NCBI GenBank assembly: GCA_023231365.1
Contig: JALNVO010000065.1
Coordinates: 1 to 11,896 of the forward strand
Origin: Fibrobacteraceae bacterium
GTDB lineage: Bacteria > Fibrobacterota > Fibrobacteria > Fibrobacterales > Fibrobacteraceae
Reading direction: 5' to 3'
Length of the DNA stretch: 11,896 nt
The notes under the pieces are model-generated. The model did no database searches and had not been told where the DNA came from. It worked only from the letters and a program-made list of their open reading frames with translations. The stretch's first letter is position 1. Each line of letters begins with the position of its first letter. The position numbers were made by a program, and so were the translations under genes. This document shows positions 1 to 7,537 of this stretch, piece by piece.

Positions 1-227
1 AATTTATCAATAACACTTCGCACTGGTGGACTAAAGTACCTGTTGCCGAGCCTCAGCAATGGCAAAGCAAGCTTTGCCGCTGTGTTCGGCTTTTGCAACA
101 GTCGTCTCTCAAAGTGACGAATACTTCCAGTATTGGCCACTTTTCGTTCCTGCCATTGCTCCCACAAGGGGATCATTCTCACTAAGCGCTGAAGCGCAAG
201 TGTTCATGTTTCGGTTCTTGATAAATT
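1..227. repeat. Non-coding stretch with nested inverted repeats
   Basis: No convincing gene is seen here. The stretch is unusually rich in complementary arms. The outermost pair is AATTTATCAA (1-10) with TTGATAAATT (218-227). Inside it are AACACTT (12-18) with AAGTGTT (198-204), CTGTT and GCCGA (40-49) with TCGGC (86-90) and AACAG (97-101), GGCAAAGC (61-68) with GCTTTGCC (71-78), and AAAGTG plus AATACT (111-125) with AGTATT plus CACTTT (129-143). CACT and GCGC (180-189) pair with GCGC and AGTG (194-202) around a TGAA loop. AGCAATGGCA (55-64) is also complementary to TGCCATTGCT (151-160), as an alternative fold. These matches are read directly. Whether this is a structured RNA, a MITE-like repeat or a fragment of an insertion element is inference. 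The first arm begins at base 1, so the element may extend beyond the window. Confidence 0.55.
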
Positions 228-259
228 CACTTAACCAAAGCAGTTTTTAAAGATGCCCT

Positions 260-302
260 AAAAACAAAAAAATCCAATCCGTATAAAAGGGTTGGATTTT
301 TT
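260..302 (-). terminator. Rho-independent terminator ending the operon
   Basis: The arms AAATCCAA (270-277) and TTGGATTT (292-299) are complementary and extend through A/T pairs to about 267/302. Two more C-G pairs (279-280 with 289-290) lie past one weak position, leaving an eight-base loop. On the minus strand the stem is followed by a run of T broken by one G, directly downstream of the last gene's stop at 317. The plus strand also has a T run after the stem, so it could stop transcription from both sides. Confidence 0.85.
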
Positions 303-316
303 CTTTGTATGAACTC

Positions 317-1540
317 TCAGATTTTTTTGAATATGAGAGATGTATTAATTCCGCCGAAAGCGAAATTATTCGACATAATGTATTCCGTATCCAATTCACG
401 CCCAGCTCCCTGAATGTAATCCAGGGGCGCGCATTCCGGATCCACTGTCTTGAGGTTCAAATTGGGGGCGAACCAATTGCGGAGAGACATATTAATAGCG
501 AGCCAAGCTTCAATACTCCCACAGGCGCCAAGGGTGTGCCCGATGTAACTCTTGATGGAACTGATCGGCACTGAACGTCCAAGAGCGTTGTAAGTAGCCC
601 AGCTTTCCGCTAAATCGCCAGCCTTGGTGGCAGTTCCATGCCCATTTACATAGCCGATGGCTTCCTTGGCAAGAGAAGCATCCTTTATGGCCGTTTCAAG
701 AGCTATTTGCATCGTGACCTTGTTCGGCTGCGTAATGTGATCGCCATCGGTATTGGTTCCGAAGCCGACAATTTCAGCATAAATTTTTGCCCCGCGAGCC
801 TTTGCGTGCTCGTATTCTTCGAGGATGAGCGTTGCTGCCCCTTCGCCAATCACCAAGCCATCGCGATTCTTGTCGTATGGAGCAGGCGTAAGTTCCGGAG
901 TATCATTCTTGGTACTCGTTGCAAACAAAGTATCGAATGTAGCCGATTCCGTGGGATTAAGTTCTTCCGCACCGCCAGCGACCATTACATCCTGCATTCC
1001 ATACTTAATGGCTTCATAAGAATAGCCTATCGCAAGGCTTCCAGAAGTACAAGCCGTGTTTGTGGTAATGAGGCGCCCAGTAAGGCCAAAGAACACACCG
1101 ATGTTTACGGCACAAGTCTGCGGCATAGATTTGATGTAAGTGGTGGCCGTAATGCCATTCACAGTATTTGTGGCAAGCATTGAGTAAAAATCGAGAAGCG
1201 CGTCGACACTGCCCGTAGAAGATCCGTAAGCGACGCCGCAGCGTCCGGAGCGCAAGAGTTTTTCATCGCCCGCAATACCGGAGAGTTTCATCGCTTCATC
1301 GGCAGATGCTACAGAAAGCATCGCCACACGGCCCATTCCGCGGACCTTTTTGCGAGGGAAATCAGGGCATTTGAAATCCACGGGGCAAGCAAGCCGCGTA
1401 TTCATTTGTTTGTACTTATCCCACTCATCCATGCGCACAATTTTATTTTTTAATGCGTGCAAATTTTCAAAAACAACATCCGTATCTATGCCCAAAGCAG
1501 AAATACTAGAACCACCCGTGACGACTACACGCCTTGTCAT
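317..1540 (-). CDS. apeR: Beta-ketoacyl-ACP synthase, ApeR type (last gene of the operon)
   Basis: This is a FabB/FabF-like condensing enzyme of 407 residues, the usual length for the family. It joins malonyl units to an acyl carrier protein-bound chain in the cytoplasm. The thiolase fold starts with RRVVVTGGSS at the N-terminus. The nucleophile is Cys164 in TACTSGS, and the two histidines are His301 in GHGTAT and His335 in GHTLGA, with Lys330 just before it. The triad is complete, so this is an active ketosynthase and not a chain length factor. The C-terminal SNNFAFGGIN motif is present. The ATG overlaps the ketoreductase stop by four bases (ATGA), and GGAGG (1547-1551) lies six bases upstream, fixing the start. 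Its place after ketosynthase, dehydratase and ketoreductase matches apeO-P-Q-R. A housekeeping FabF role is unlikely because no fab genes flank it. Confidence 0.93.
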   Translation of the reverse strand: MTRRVVVTGGSSISALGIDTDVVFENLHALKNKIVRMDEWDKYKQMNTRLACPVDFKCPDFPRKKVRGMGRVAMLSVASADEAMKLSGIAGDEKLLRSGRCGVAYGSSTGSVDALLDFYSMLATNTVNGITATTYIKSMPQTCAVNIGVFFGLTGRLITTNTACTSGSLAIGYSYEAIKYGMQDVMVAGGAEELNPTESATFDTLFATSTKNDTPELTPAPYDKNRDGLVIGEGAATLILEEYEHAKARGAKIYAEIVGFGTNTDGDHITQPNKVTMQIALETAIKDASLAKEAIGYVNGHGTATKAGDLAESWATYNALGRSVPISSIKSYIGHTLGACGSIEAWLAINMSLRNWFAPNLNLKTVDPECAPLDYIQGAGRELDTEYIMSNNFAFGGINTSLIFKKI

Positions 1541-2265
1541 ACAATGCCTCCATTGACAGAAATTACTTGGCGCGTAATATACGACGCCTGGGGAGAAAGA
1601 AGAAAAACGACAGCGGCGGCGACTTCTTCCGGTTTGCCCACGCGGCCCATCGGAATAGCCGGTAAAATGTGATCCAGCGGAGCGGACTTGATCATCTCCG
1701 TTTCGATGATACCCGGAGCAACCGCGTTCACGGTTATCTTGCGGCTCGCAAGTTCCGTAGCAAGGGCTTTAGTGGCCCCGATAATGCCCGCTTTGGATGC
1801 ACTGTAATTCACTTGCCCGCGATTGCCGATAATGCCGGAAACAGAGGCGATCGTCACAATGCGACCGGGTGATCGGCGATGGCACATCGGGAGTACAATC
1901 GGGCGGAGCACGTTGTAAAAGCCATTCATATTCGTATTAAGCACGCTGTCCCAATCGTTATCGGTCATCGCGGGGAAAGTGTTGTCGCTGCAAATGCCCG
2001 CGTTACAAACGACGCCATAATAAGCACCGTGATCTCGGATATCCTGTTCAATAACTGCCTTAGATTCTTCACGGTCCGTAACATCGAAGCGGATGAGGCG
2101 AACCTCGGCACCCGCTTTTCCGAGCTCTTCAACAAGAGCTTTGAGCTCCGTCGCTTTCCGGCGGTAATGCGCTACCACGGAATAACCGGCGAGTGCTATA
2201 GATTTAACAAACGCGAGGCCTAGACCGCCATTTGCACCCGTAATGAGGACTTGTTTTTTTCCCAT
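1537..2265 (-). CDS. apeQ: 3-ketoacyl-ACP reductase, FabG-like SDR (ApeQ)
   Basis: This short-chain dehydrogenase/reductase has 242 residues, a typical FabG length. It should reduce the 3-keto group of the growing carrier-bound polyene to a hydroxyl, using NADPH by analogy to FabG. The nucleotide-binding motif is TGANGGLG (residues 9-16), followed by CNAG (88-91). The catalytic residues are Ser141, Tyr154 in NYSAS and Lys158, at the same spacing as FabG. The C-terminus has the ITRQVISVNGG-like family ending. The start follows an AAGGAG site (2271-2276, five-base spacer) that overlaps the dehydratase stop codon, nine bases upstream. Its own stop overlaps the next ketosynthase start. The fold and motifs make the class certain, and the pathway assignment rests on its neighbours. 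Confidence 0.94.
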   Translation of the reverse strand: MGKKQVLITGANGGLGLAFVKSIALAGYSVVAHYRRKATELKALVEELGKAGAEVRLIRFDVTDREESKAVIEQDIRDHGAYYGVVCNAGICSDNTFPAMTDNDWDSVLNTNMNGFYNVLRPIVLPMCHRRSPGRIVTIASVSGIIGNRGQVNYSASKAGIIGATKALATELASRKITVNAVAPGIIETEMIKSAPLDHILPAIPMGRVGKPEEVAAAVVFLLSPQASYITRQVISVNGGIV

Positions 2266-2270
2266 CAGAG

Positions 2271-2276
2271 CTCCTT
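2271..2276 (-). promoter_or_regulatory. Ribosome binding site of the ketoreductase
   Basis: AAGGAG on the minus strand, five bases before the ATG at 2265. It overlaps the TAA stop of the dehydratase gene, so termination of one gene and initiation of the next are close enough for coupling. Confidence 0.75.
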
Positions 2277-2742
2277 AAAGAACTTTATCCAAAGAATCCA
2301 CTTCCACCGCATTAAGCACGCCTTTCAAAAGCATCTTGCCATTTTTTTCGCATACTTTGCAATTGAATGTTACCGCCATTTCCACACGCATCGCTTCAAC
2401 AACCTCAATCGAAACCGTCGTTCCAGGTTTATAGCAGGCGGTAAAAGCCTCAAAATTAGTGACGCTCACAATGAATCCGACCTTCGGAGAAATTCCAAGC
2501 TCAGAATTGTGTATACCCGAAAGGGCCGAAACGCTCTGGGCCATATATTCAAAACCAACCCACACCGGAACGCCGTGCAATTCTTCATCGTAGAATAGAT
2601 CTGCCGTCGAAATATCTACTTCCGAGATGAGCTTCTTTTCTAGAATGCTATGATGCACCACGCGGGAGAGCAGGAACATCTTACCTGCGTGGGGGACATA
2701 TTTTCCGGTTTCTTCTTTGCTTAAAATTTGAGGGACGCTCAT
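2275..2742 (-). CDS. apeP: Hotdog-fold 3-hydroxyacyl-ACP dehydratase (ApeP)
   Basis: This 155-residue single-hotdog protein of the COG4706-type dehydratase group should remove water from 3-hydroxyacyl-ACP to give the conjugated double bonds. The N-terminal PHAGKM motif carries the probable catalytic His18. GVPVWVGFEYMAQS (57-70) sits on the central hotdog helix, where Glu65 is the likely acid partner, comparable to the Asp of FabA. It lacks the HFPG motif of FabZ, so it differs from the dehydratase domain at the right end of the window. The ATG lies three bases after the ketosynthase stop, with only a weak ribosome binding site, which suggests coupled translation. A thioesterase cannot be excluded from the fold alone, but the position between ketosynthase and ketoreductase favours dehydratase. 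Confidence 0.88.
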   Translation of the reverse strand: MSVPQILSKEETGKYVPHAGKMFLLSRVVHHSILEKKLISEVDISTADLFYDEELHGVPVWVGFEYMAQSVSALSGIHNSELGISPKVGFIVSVTNFEAFTACYKPGTTVSIEVVEAMRVEMAVTFNCKVCEKNGKMLLKGVLNAVEVDSLDKVL

Positions 2743-2745
2743 AGT

Positions 2746-3939
2746 TCAACCATTTACTTTATCTATGATGACGCTTACGTTGCAACCGCCAAAAGCAAAA
2801 GAATTGCTCATACATGTTTGCAGACGTTTTACAGCTTCACCTTTTTTTACAAATTTAAGTTTTGGCAATTCCGGATCGTACTCGGAATCCCAAAGGTGCA
2901 CCGGCAAAAAGTTTTCATTTTGCTTTTGAGATAGCGAGAGGGCACAGAAGGCAATTTCCAATGCTGCTGCGGCCCCAAGCGTGTGACCCGTAAGGGCTTT
3001 AGTCGAACTCACAGGAATTCCTTCGGGGAAGACGGCATTTACAGCAATACTTTCCATAGAATCATTGAGTCTAGTTCCCGTACCGTGCAAATTCAAATAA
3101 TCAATATCATTCGGCGAGAGTCCCGCATCAGCGAGAGCAGCCTGCATAGCAGCTTTTGCACCTTCTCCATCGGCTTTCGGATGCGTCAAATGATCCGCAT
3201 CGGCACTTTCGCCAATGCCGCGGATGCGGAGAAGCGAATTCTCGGAAAGCTCTTTCGTTACCAAGAAAAACGAACCGCCGTTTCCCAAGGTGATACCCGC
3301 CCGATTTTTGCTGAACGGGTTGCAAGGCTCCGGCGATACCGCTTCAAGAGAAGCAAACCCGAGCACCACCGGCAGCGAGGTAATATCAACACCACCGACG
3401 ATCGCCGCATCGCAAAAACCGCTATAAATTAAATTGCGCGCCGAGGCAAAAGCGCTCCCGCCCGAAGAGCAAGCCGTAGACACATTCATTGTAATACCAG
3501 AAAGTCCAAATAATTCAGCGACATAACGCGCGGGGGAATCAGCCCGCTGCCTATCCAGTGTGTAACCATCTGGAAATTTTCCACATTCTTTGTAATAAGA
3601 GACTGCATTCAAAGAAGCTTCAGAGCCATTGTCACACGAACCGACAAGCACGGCAATGCGGTCTTTGCCATATTTGGAAATCGCCCTCTCTATCGAATCT
3701 TTCATAGGAGAAAGTATCGCTTTGGAAATCCGGTTTACAGTACTGTCGAATAATTTATTCTCAATCTGCGGAAGAGGATCATTTTCATTTAATGCCGCTA
3801 CATAGCACACCGATTCACAAAATGGCTTTTGGATAAAACCTTCTCGGATTCCCGATATGAGCTTTTGCCACACGGCTTCTTTATTACAACCTAAAGAACA
3901 GAGAAAGTTGAATTTTTCGATATAAAGCGGTCTAATCAT
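2746..3939 (-). CDS. apeO: Beta-ketoacyl-ACP synthase, ApeO type
   Basis: This is the second condensing enzyme, 397 residues from the chosen start. The triad is Cys157 in STACSSGGS, His285 in LHGTGT and His319 in GHTLGAA; SNSFAFGGCN closes the protein. It is therefore catalytically complete. In the characterised E. coli-type aryl polyene system the ApeO ketosynthase pairs with the chain-length-factor-like ApeC to elongate the chain. No such partner is in the window. The frame stays open upstream to 4023, but that stretch lies inside the DUF3261 gene and does not resemble a ketosynthase. The ATG at 3939 follows a strong GGGAGG site (3949-3954) and lies one base after the upstream stop. The N-terminus (MIRPLYIEKF) is less regular than ApeR's, which suits a specialised enzyme rather than a FabF copy. 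Confidence 0.92.
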   Translation of the reverse strand: MIRPLYIEKFNFLCSLGCNKEAVWQKLISGIREGFIQKPFCESVCYVAALNENDPLPQIENKLFDSTVNRISKAILSPMKDSIERAISKYGKDRIAVLVGSCDNGSEASLNAVSYYKECGKFPDGYTLDRQRADSPARYVAELFGLSGITMNVSTACSSGGSAFASARNLIYSGFCDAAIVGGVDITSLPVVLGFASLEAVSPEPCNPFSKNRAGITLGNGGSFFLVTKELSENSLLRIRGIGESADADHLTHPKADGEGAKAAMQAALADAGLSPNDIDYLNLHGTGTRLNDSMESIAVNAVFPEGIPVSSTKALTGHTLGAAAALEIAFCALSLSQKQNENFLPVHLWDSEYDPELPKLKFVKKGEAVKRLQTCMSNSFAFGGCNVSVIIDKVNG

Positions 3940-3940
3940 C

Positions 3941-4525
3941 TCAATTTTCCTCCCGATAATGAATGCGATATTCATAACCGCGCAAATAGTTCTTGAGAAC
4001 GGTACTATCGCGGGAACGCACAACGCTTACAATAGTGTCCTTTTGTGAAAGCACCACGCGATGAATTATACCTAGCGAAGAATCTTCCGAAAAGAAAAAT
4101 CCCTTTGAAGAAAATATTTTTTGGAGAGCATCCTTTTTATAGTAGCAGAGTTGAAAGTCTGCAACAATGTACTGTGGGTGTATTTTATCTACATCTATGA
4201 AAGAGCTCTCAAAACGGAGAGAATCCTTGGAATAAAATAAAGAGCCGATACTTGCTCCAATGGAATTGAAAAGAGAAATGGAAATTATGCTATCGTTCGC
4301 AACAGTCCAGCCTTCAAAGGAAAATTTTTTCCCCCCATAAGCGCCCTCAATCATTTGAGGGGCATCGATCGGAAATCCCATATCGGAAGGGGGGAGAAGA
4401 TAAACAGCGTTCGAGTTAGTAACATATACCGGGCTTTCTAAAGGAGAGCGCACTGCCGCCGCACAAGCACAAAAAAGCTCGCAAAGTACAACGAAAAAGC
4501 CGAAACAGAATGCGCTAAATTTCAA
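3941..4525 (-). CDS. apeN: DUF3261 envelope protein (ApeN-like)
   Basis: This is a small exported protein, 194 residues from the chosen start, resembling the DUF3261 proteins found in aryl polyene clusters right after the MMPL exporter. Its molecular role is not known; by context it helps the LolA-like carrier and exporter place the pigment in the outer membrane. A hydrophobic signal segment runs to about residue 27 (FGFFVVLCELFCACAAA). Proteins of this family are often lipoproteins, and FCAC is a possible but poor lipobox, so lipidation is uncertain. The rest is beta-rich, with a C-terminal region ending YEYRIHYREEN. No ATG fits the start. A TTG at 4531 touches the GGAG site (4532-4535), while the TTG at 4525 has a six-base spacer and begins two bases after the exporter's stop, so 4525 is preferred. 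Confidence 0.8.
   Translation of the reverse strand: MKFSAFCFGFFVVLCELFCACAAAVRSPLESPVYVTNSNAVYLLPPSDMGFPIDAPQMIEGAYGGKKFSFEGWTVANDSIISISLFNSIGASIGSLFYSKDSLRFESSFIDVDKIHPQYIVADFQLCYYKKDALQKIFSSKGFFFSEDSSLGIIHRVVLSQKDTIVSVVRSRDSTVLKNYLRGYEYRIHYREEN
3949..3954 (-). promoter_or_regulatory. Ribosome binding site deciding the ApeO start
   Basis: GGGAGG on the minus strand, nine bases upstream of the ATG at 3939 and inside the end of the DUF3261 gene. It supports the internal start at 3939 over the longer frame beginning at 4023. Confidence 0.75.
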
Positions 4526-4527
4526 AA

Positions 4528-6900
4528 TCAACTCCGAGAACGTCCATTAAAAGGAGAAAGCAAAAAAGAAAAAGATATGCCCAATAATACCGAAAGCCCA
4601 AATGTAGAAACAGGAGCAAAAGAACTCAAGGCAAGCATCCCAAAAGAAAGAAGCGTTGTCGTTACAGACAAGAGCACGGCAAGCATGGTGGGAAGCATGT
4701 TCTGAGAACGCTCCTTAAAAAACAAGGAATAATCAATACCGATGCTCAACGTAAGAATAATTCCGACAATGGCAAAGAAATTAAAAGGGACACCGAGTAT
4801 GCCAAGGACCGCAGTAGAAAGTACGCAAGCAACAATCGGAGTGCGCACTATGCGGAATGCAGTCTTAAATCCATAGACGAAAGACAGCACGATCAAAATC
4901 AAACCATAGGACGCTACGACAAGGGCTAGTGCGATATGAGAAAGTCTTGTAAGGGCATCACCTATTGAAGTAAGCTTATCTACAAAAAATACCGAAGGCG
5001 TTTCGCTCGCCATTTTTTTAAGGGTTGCTTCCGACTTTGTATGCAACGGGAGAATGACGCTATAGTATTTCTCTCCAACCTTGCCCACCCAAAGAGAATG
5101 GATGGCATCACCTAATGCAGAAGGCAATGAGGAATCCAGGGTCAGGTAATTATGTGAAGCCAAAACATAATTATTTACAAATGAAGAATCCGAGCCATCA
5201 AAGCCTAATTTTTTGAGTTGATTCCGAGTCTCAGGAACGAGCGCATTGCCTATTGATTCATAAGTTATCTTCTGCGTTTTGACAGAAGGAACCACCAGCG
5301 TTGTCGCCAAATAAGTAAGGGCCGTATCCGCTTTTTGAAGAGAATCCAAACGATTGGTAAAAGACTCCTCTTTTTCGAGCACATCTTCAGGAGAATCTCC
5401 CGAAACAATAAAATACCAACCCAAAGATCCCACATTCAAAACACGCGCAGCAAGCATCTCCGATTTTTTAAGAGAACTGGACATTTTGTACAAACTGCGA
5501 ATGTCGTTTCCAAGAGTCAAGCGGGAAAATCCAACGGCGATCACAACAAAAGCAATAGCGGCAAAGGCAAGGCGGATTGGTCGTTTCCACAAAAATATTT
5601 TTTGATACAGGGAAACAAGCAAACCAGAAAGCCGCAACGGCAACTTGCGCTTTTGCAGAGGGGGCAGAGGGAAATGCGGAAATAGAATCATGATGGAAAG
5701 GAACGAACTACAAAGTCCGGCAAAAGAGAAAAGAGCCATCTGGCGGAGCAGCGGAAACGGAGCAAGCATTACGGCAGCATACCCCGCTTCCGTAGTCAAA
5801 AAGCCAAGGCAAATTCCTTTGGCAATATGGGAGCGCACGTCAAAAGAAGTCCTGTTTTCCTTTGATCCCTTCCAGTCTATAAAGAAATGTACGGCATAAT
5901 CAATGCAAACACCGATGAGACTCGTCCCAAACACGAATGTAAGCACATTTATTTCACGGAAGGCAAGAATCGTGGTAGAAAAGGAGGTAAGAGCCGCAAC
6001 GCCGATATACCCCACGGAAGCAAGCAATGGAAAAGGAGACCGGAATACAAACAAGAACAAAATAATGATGCAGGCAAGAGAAACAAAGCTGATGAGATAA
6101 ACTTCTTTCTGAGCATTTTCAGAACTTTGATAGCTGTGGAAAGGAACGCCGGAAAACGCCACGCGGATCTCTGGGTTTTTCTTCTGCATTTGAGACGCCA
6201 TCGACATCAAGCGCCCCAAAACGTGATCTTCCTTGGCAATTCCCGATGTGTTCCCGGATAAGCTTCCGCGGAGCATTATATATTGGACACCGCTATCGGC
6301 AGCGGTCAACACGCCTTCCCGAGGAGTAAGCGAACTTCCCGAAAGCAGCGGAGAATTCATAAAGCGGTCAAGTCCACTGCCGAGCAAGAAAGGGTCTTCG
6401 GATAAATTTTCTAAAGAGCCCACTGAAAATGCGGAATAAACGGTGCGGAGAGCGTTCTTTTCAATTTCTAAGGAATCACCCGCTAAAAGGAGATCTCGCA
6501 TTTGCGGATCTTGAAGCACATAACGGTACTTATAAAAAAAGCTTCGCAGCTCTCCCACTGCAGAATCATTGACATATAAATTAAAATTAGCAAGAGAAGT
6601 ATCACCATTGATTGCTTTATACAAACGATCGGCAGAAGTTTTGGCAATTCCAAAATCTGGATGTCCGACAAGCACATAAAATTGCCGGGAGGTTCGCTCT
6701 GCAAAGACCTTTTCAGCATCCTTTACTTGGTACAAATCATCAGCCGCAGGAAGGGCGGAAAGCAAGTCGGAATTGATCTTTATCGGGAAAAGGATAAGAG
6801 GGATGATTATAATCGCCAAATGGACAATAATCCAAAAGGCGATCGTTTTCTTAGACCGGAAAAAGCGTATAAAGGCGTTTTTAGCGTCCGTCAAAGGCAT
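4528..6900 (-). CDS. apeM: MMPL/RND-family exporter (ApeM)
   Basis: This large inner-membrane transporter has about 790 residues and the two-halved layout of MMPL/RND proteins. A transmembrane helix near residues 22-41 is followed by a long periplasmic domain and a helix block beginning near 267. A second periplasmic loop and another helix block fill the C-terminal third. Acidic motifs typical of the family occur in both halves: GVCIDYAVHF near residue 335 and SIGIDYSLFF near residue 723, whose aspartates probably take part in proton relay. Its likely cargo is the polyene lipid, passed to the LolA-like protein encoded just upstream. The ATG at 6900 lies 20 bases inside the LolA-like gene. A GTG five codons earlier (6915) is also possible; neither has a well-spaced ribosome binding site. 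The stop at 4528 abuts the DUF3261 gene. Confidence 0.92.
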   Translation of the reverse strand: MPLTDAKNAFIRFFRSKKTIAFWIIVHLAIIIIPLILFPIKINSDLLSALPAADDLYQVKDAEKVFAERTSRQFYVLVGHPDFGIAKTSADRLYKAINGDTSLANFNLYVNDSAVGELRSFFYKYRYVLQDPQMRDLLLAGDSLEIEKNALRTVYSAFSVGSLENLSEDPFLLGSGLDRFMNSPLLSGSSLTPREGVLTAADSGVQYIMLRGSLSGNTSGIAKEDHVLGRLMSMASQMQKKNPEIRVAFSGVPFHSYQSSENAQKEVYLISFVSLACIIILFLFVFRSPFPLLASVGYIGVAALTSFSTTILAFREINVLTFVFGTSLIGVCIDYAVHFFIDWKGSKENRTSFDVRSHIAKGICLGFLTTEAGYAAVMLAPFPLLRQMALFSFAGLCSSFLSIMILFPHFPLPPLQKRKLPLRLSGLLVSLYQKIFLWKRPIRLAFAAIAFVVIAVGFSRLTLGNDIRSLYKMSSSLKKSEMLAARVLNVGSLGWYFIVSGDSPEDVLEKEESFTNRLDSLQKADTALTYLATTLVVPSVKTQKITYESIGNALVPETRNQLKKLGFDGSDSSFVNNYVLASHNYLTLDSSLPSALGDAIHSLWVGKVGEKYYSVILPLHTKSEATLKKMASETPSVFFVDKLTSIGDALTRLSHIALALVVASYGLILIVLSFVYGFKTAFRIVRTPIVACVLSTAVLGILGVPFNFFAIVGIILTLSIGIDYSLFFKERSQNMLPTMLAVLLSVTTTLLSFGMLALSSFAPVSTFGLSVLLGISFSFLLSPFNGRSRS

Positions 6901-7537
6901 CCTTTTCAGCTGCACTCAGAGAATCTGCAAAGGATTCTCCCGATAGTTCATACAAAGTTACAGAAGAATCCGCATTCTTGAGGCGAATTGTTTTAGGAAA
7001 ATTCGCATTTCCCGAAAGTTCAATAGACAAGATAACAGAGCGGACAGAAGCATCGATGGGAACAAGCCCGAGTTCCCACGCGCCCGCAGAGCCCTTGTTA
7101 AAAACAGAAAAACGGGAGTAGAGCTTTTTCGGATCTCCAGAAAAAATGGAAGAGATCATATCGGCAAAGCTTTTGAACGCGGCATTCTCCGAAGCTTTCA
7201 TCACCTCGGACTTTCCCGCGGAATTCTTTTGAACGATCTTGTCTTTTGCAATGACGAGAGTCGAAGGAAAAGGCTTCTGTGAATTCCACAAAATGCCGTT
7301 TCCAGAAGCAATGACAAAAGAGCCCTCCGAAATAAAATCTCTGTTGAGTTTTGGGATGTGTTTCGTCTGGCGGAAATTTCCGCGGATTACAGGATGTTGT
7401 GCAAAAGCGGAAAAGCGTGTTTCAAAAGCGGCCTTATCCTCTGCCTTCAGCGGAAAATCAAACAAAGAAAAAGCACCGGCAGAGAGATTTGCCGCAAGTA
7501 AGAGAAAAACAAAGAGAAACGGAGCGCACTTAAGCAT
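6881..7537 (-). CDS. apeL: LolA-like periplasmic outer-membrane carrier (ApeL)
   Basis: This 218-residue protein begins with a clear signal peptide (MLKCAPFLFVFLLLAANLSA, cleavage near residue 22) and no lipobox, so it is periplasmic. The body resembles the LolA/LolB lipoprotein-carrier fold: GNFRQTKHIPKL, then a SEGSF strand and GILWNSQKPFP, which match the family pattern of F-x-Q-x-K and GxxxW...Pf. Aryl polyene clusters carry such proteins next to the MMPL pump, and it probably ferries the hydrophobic product across the periplasm. The open frame extends upstream to 7600, but that part overlaps the thioesterase gene and would bury the signal peptide. The ATG at 7537 overlaps the thioesterase stop by eight bases and puts the signal peptide at the N-terminus. 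Cargo identity is inference. Confidence 0.87.
   Translation of the reverse strand: MLKCAPFLFVFLLLAANLSAGAFSLFDFPLKAEDKAAFETRFSAFAQHPVIRGNFRQTKHIPKLNRDFISEGSFVIASGNGILWNSQKPFPSTLVIAKDKIVQKNSAGKSEVMKASENAAFKSFADMISSIFSGDPKKLYSRFSVFNKGSAGAWELGLVPIDASVRSVILSIELSGNANFPKTIRLKNADSSVTLYELSGESFADSLSAAEKDAFDGR

Noticed and set aside
1..227. A complete insertion sequence
   Set aside because: There are inverted arms but no transposase and no visible target duplication; a MITE or structured RNA remains possible.
59..250. A 63-residue plus-strand open frame at the left end
   Set aside because: It lies across the inverted-repeat stretch, has no ribosome binding site and no recognisable motif; the repeats explain the sequence better.
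638..1183. A 181-residue plus-strand open frame
   Set aside because: It lies antisense inside the ApeR ketosynthase gene, whose catalytic motifs are complete; the composition is that of a shadow frame.
317..3939. Housekeeping fatty acid genes (fabF, fabG, fabZ)
   Set aside because: Two ketosynthases, a COG4706-type dehydratase, MMPL pump, LolA-like and DUF3261 proteins together define an aryl polyene cluster, not primary fatty acid synthesis.
3940..4023. Extended N-terminus for the ApeO ketosynthase from 4023
   Set aside because: The extra residues lie within the DUF3261 gene, do not resemble a ketosynthase, and a strong ribosome binding site precedes the ATG at 3939.
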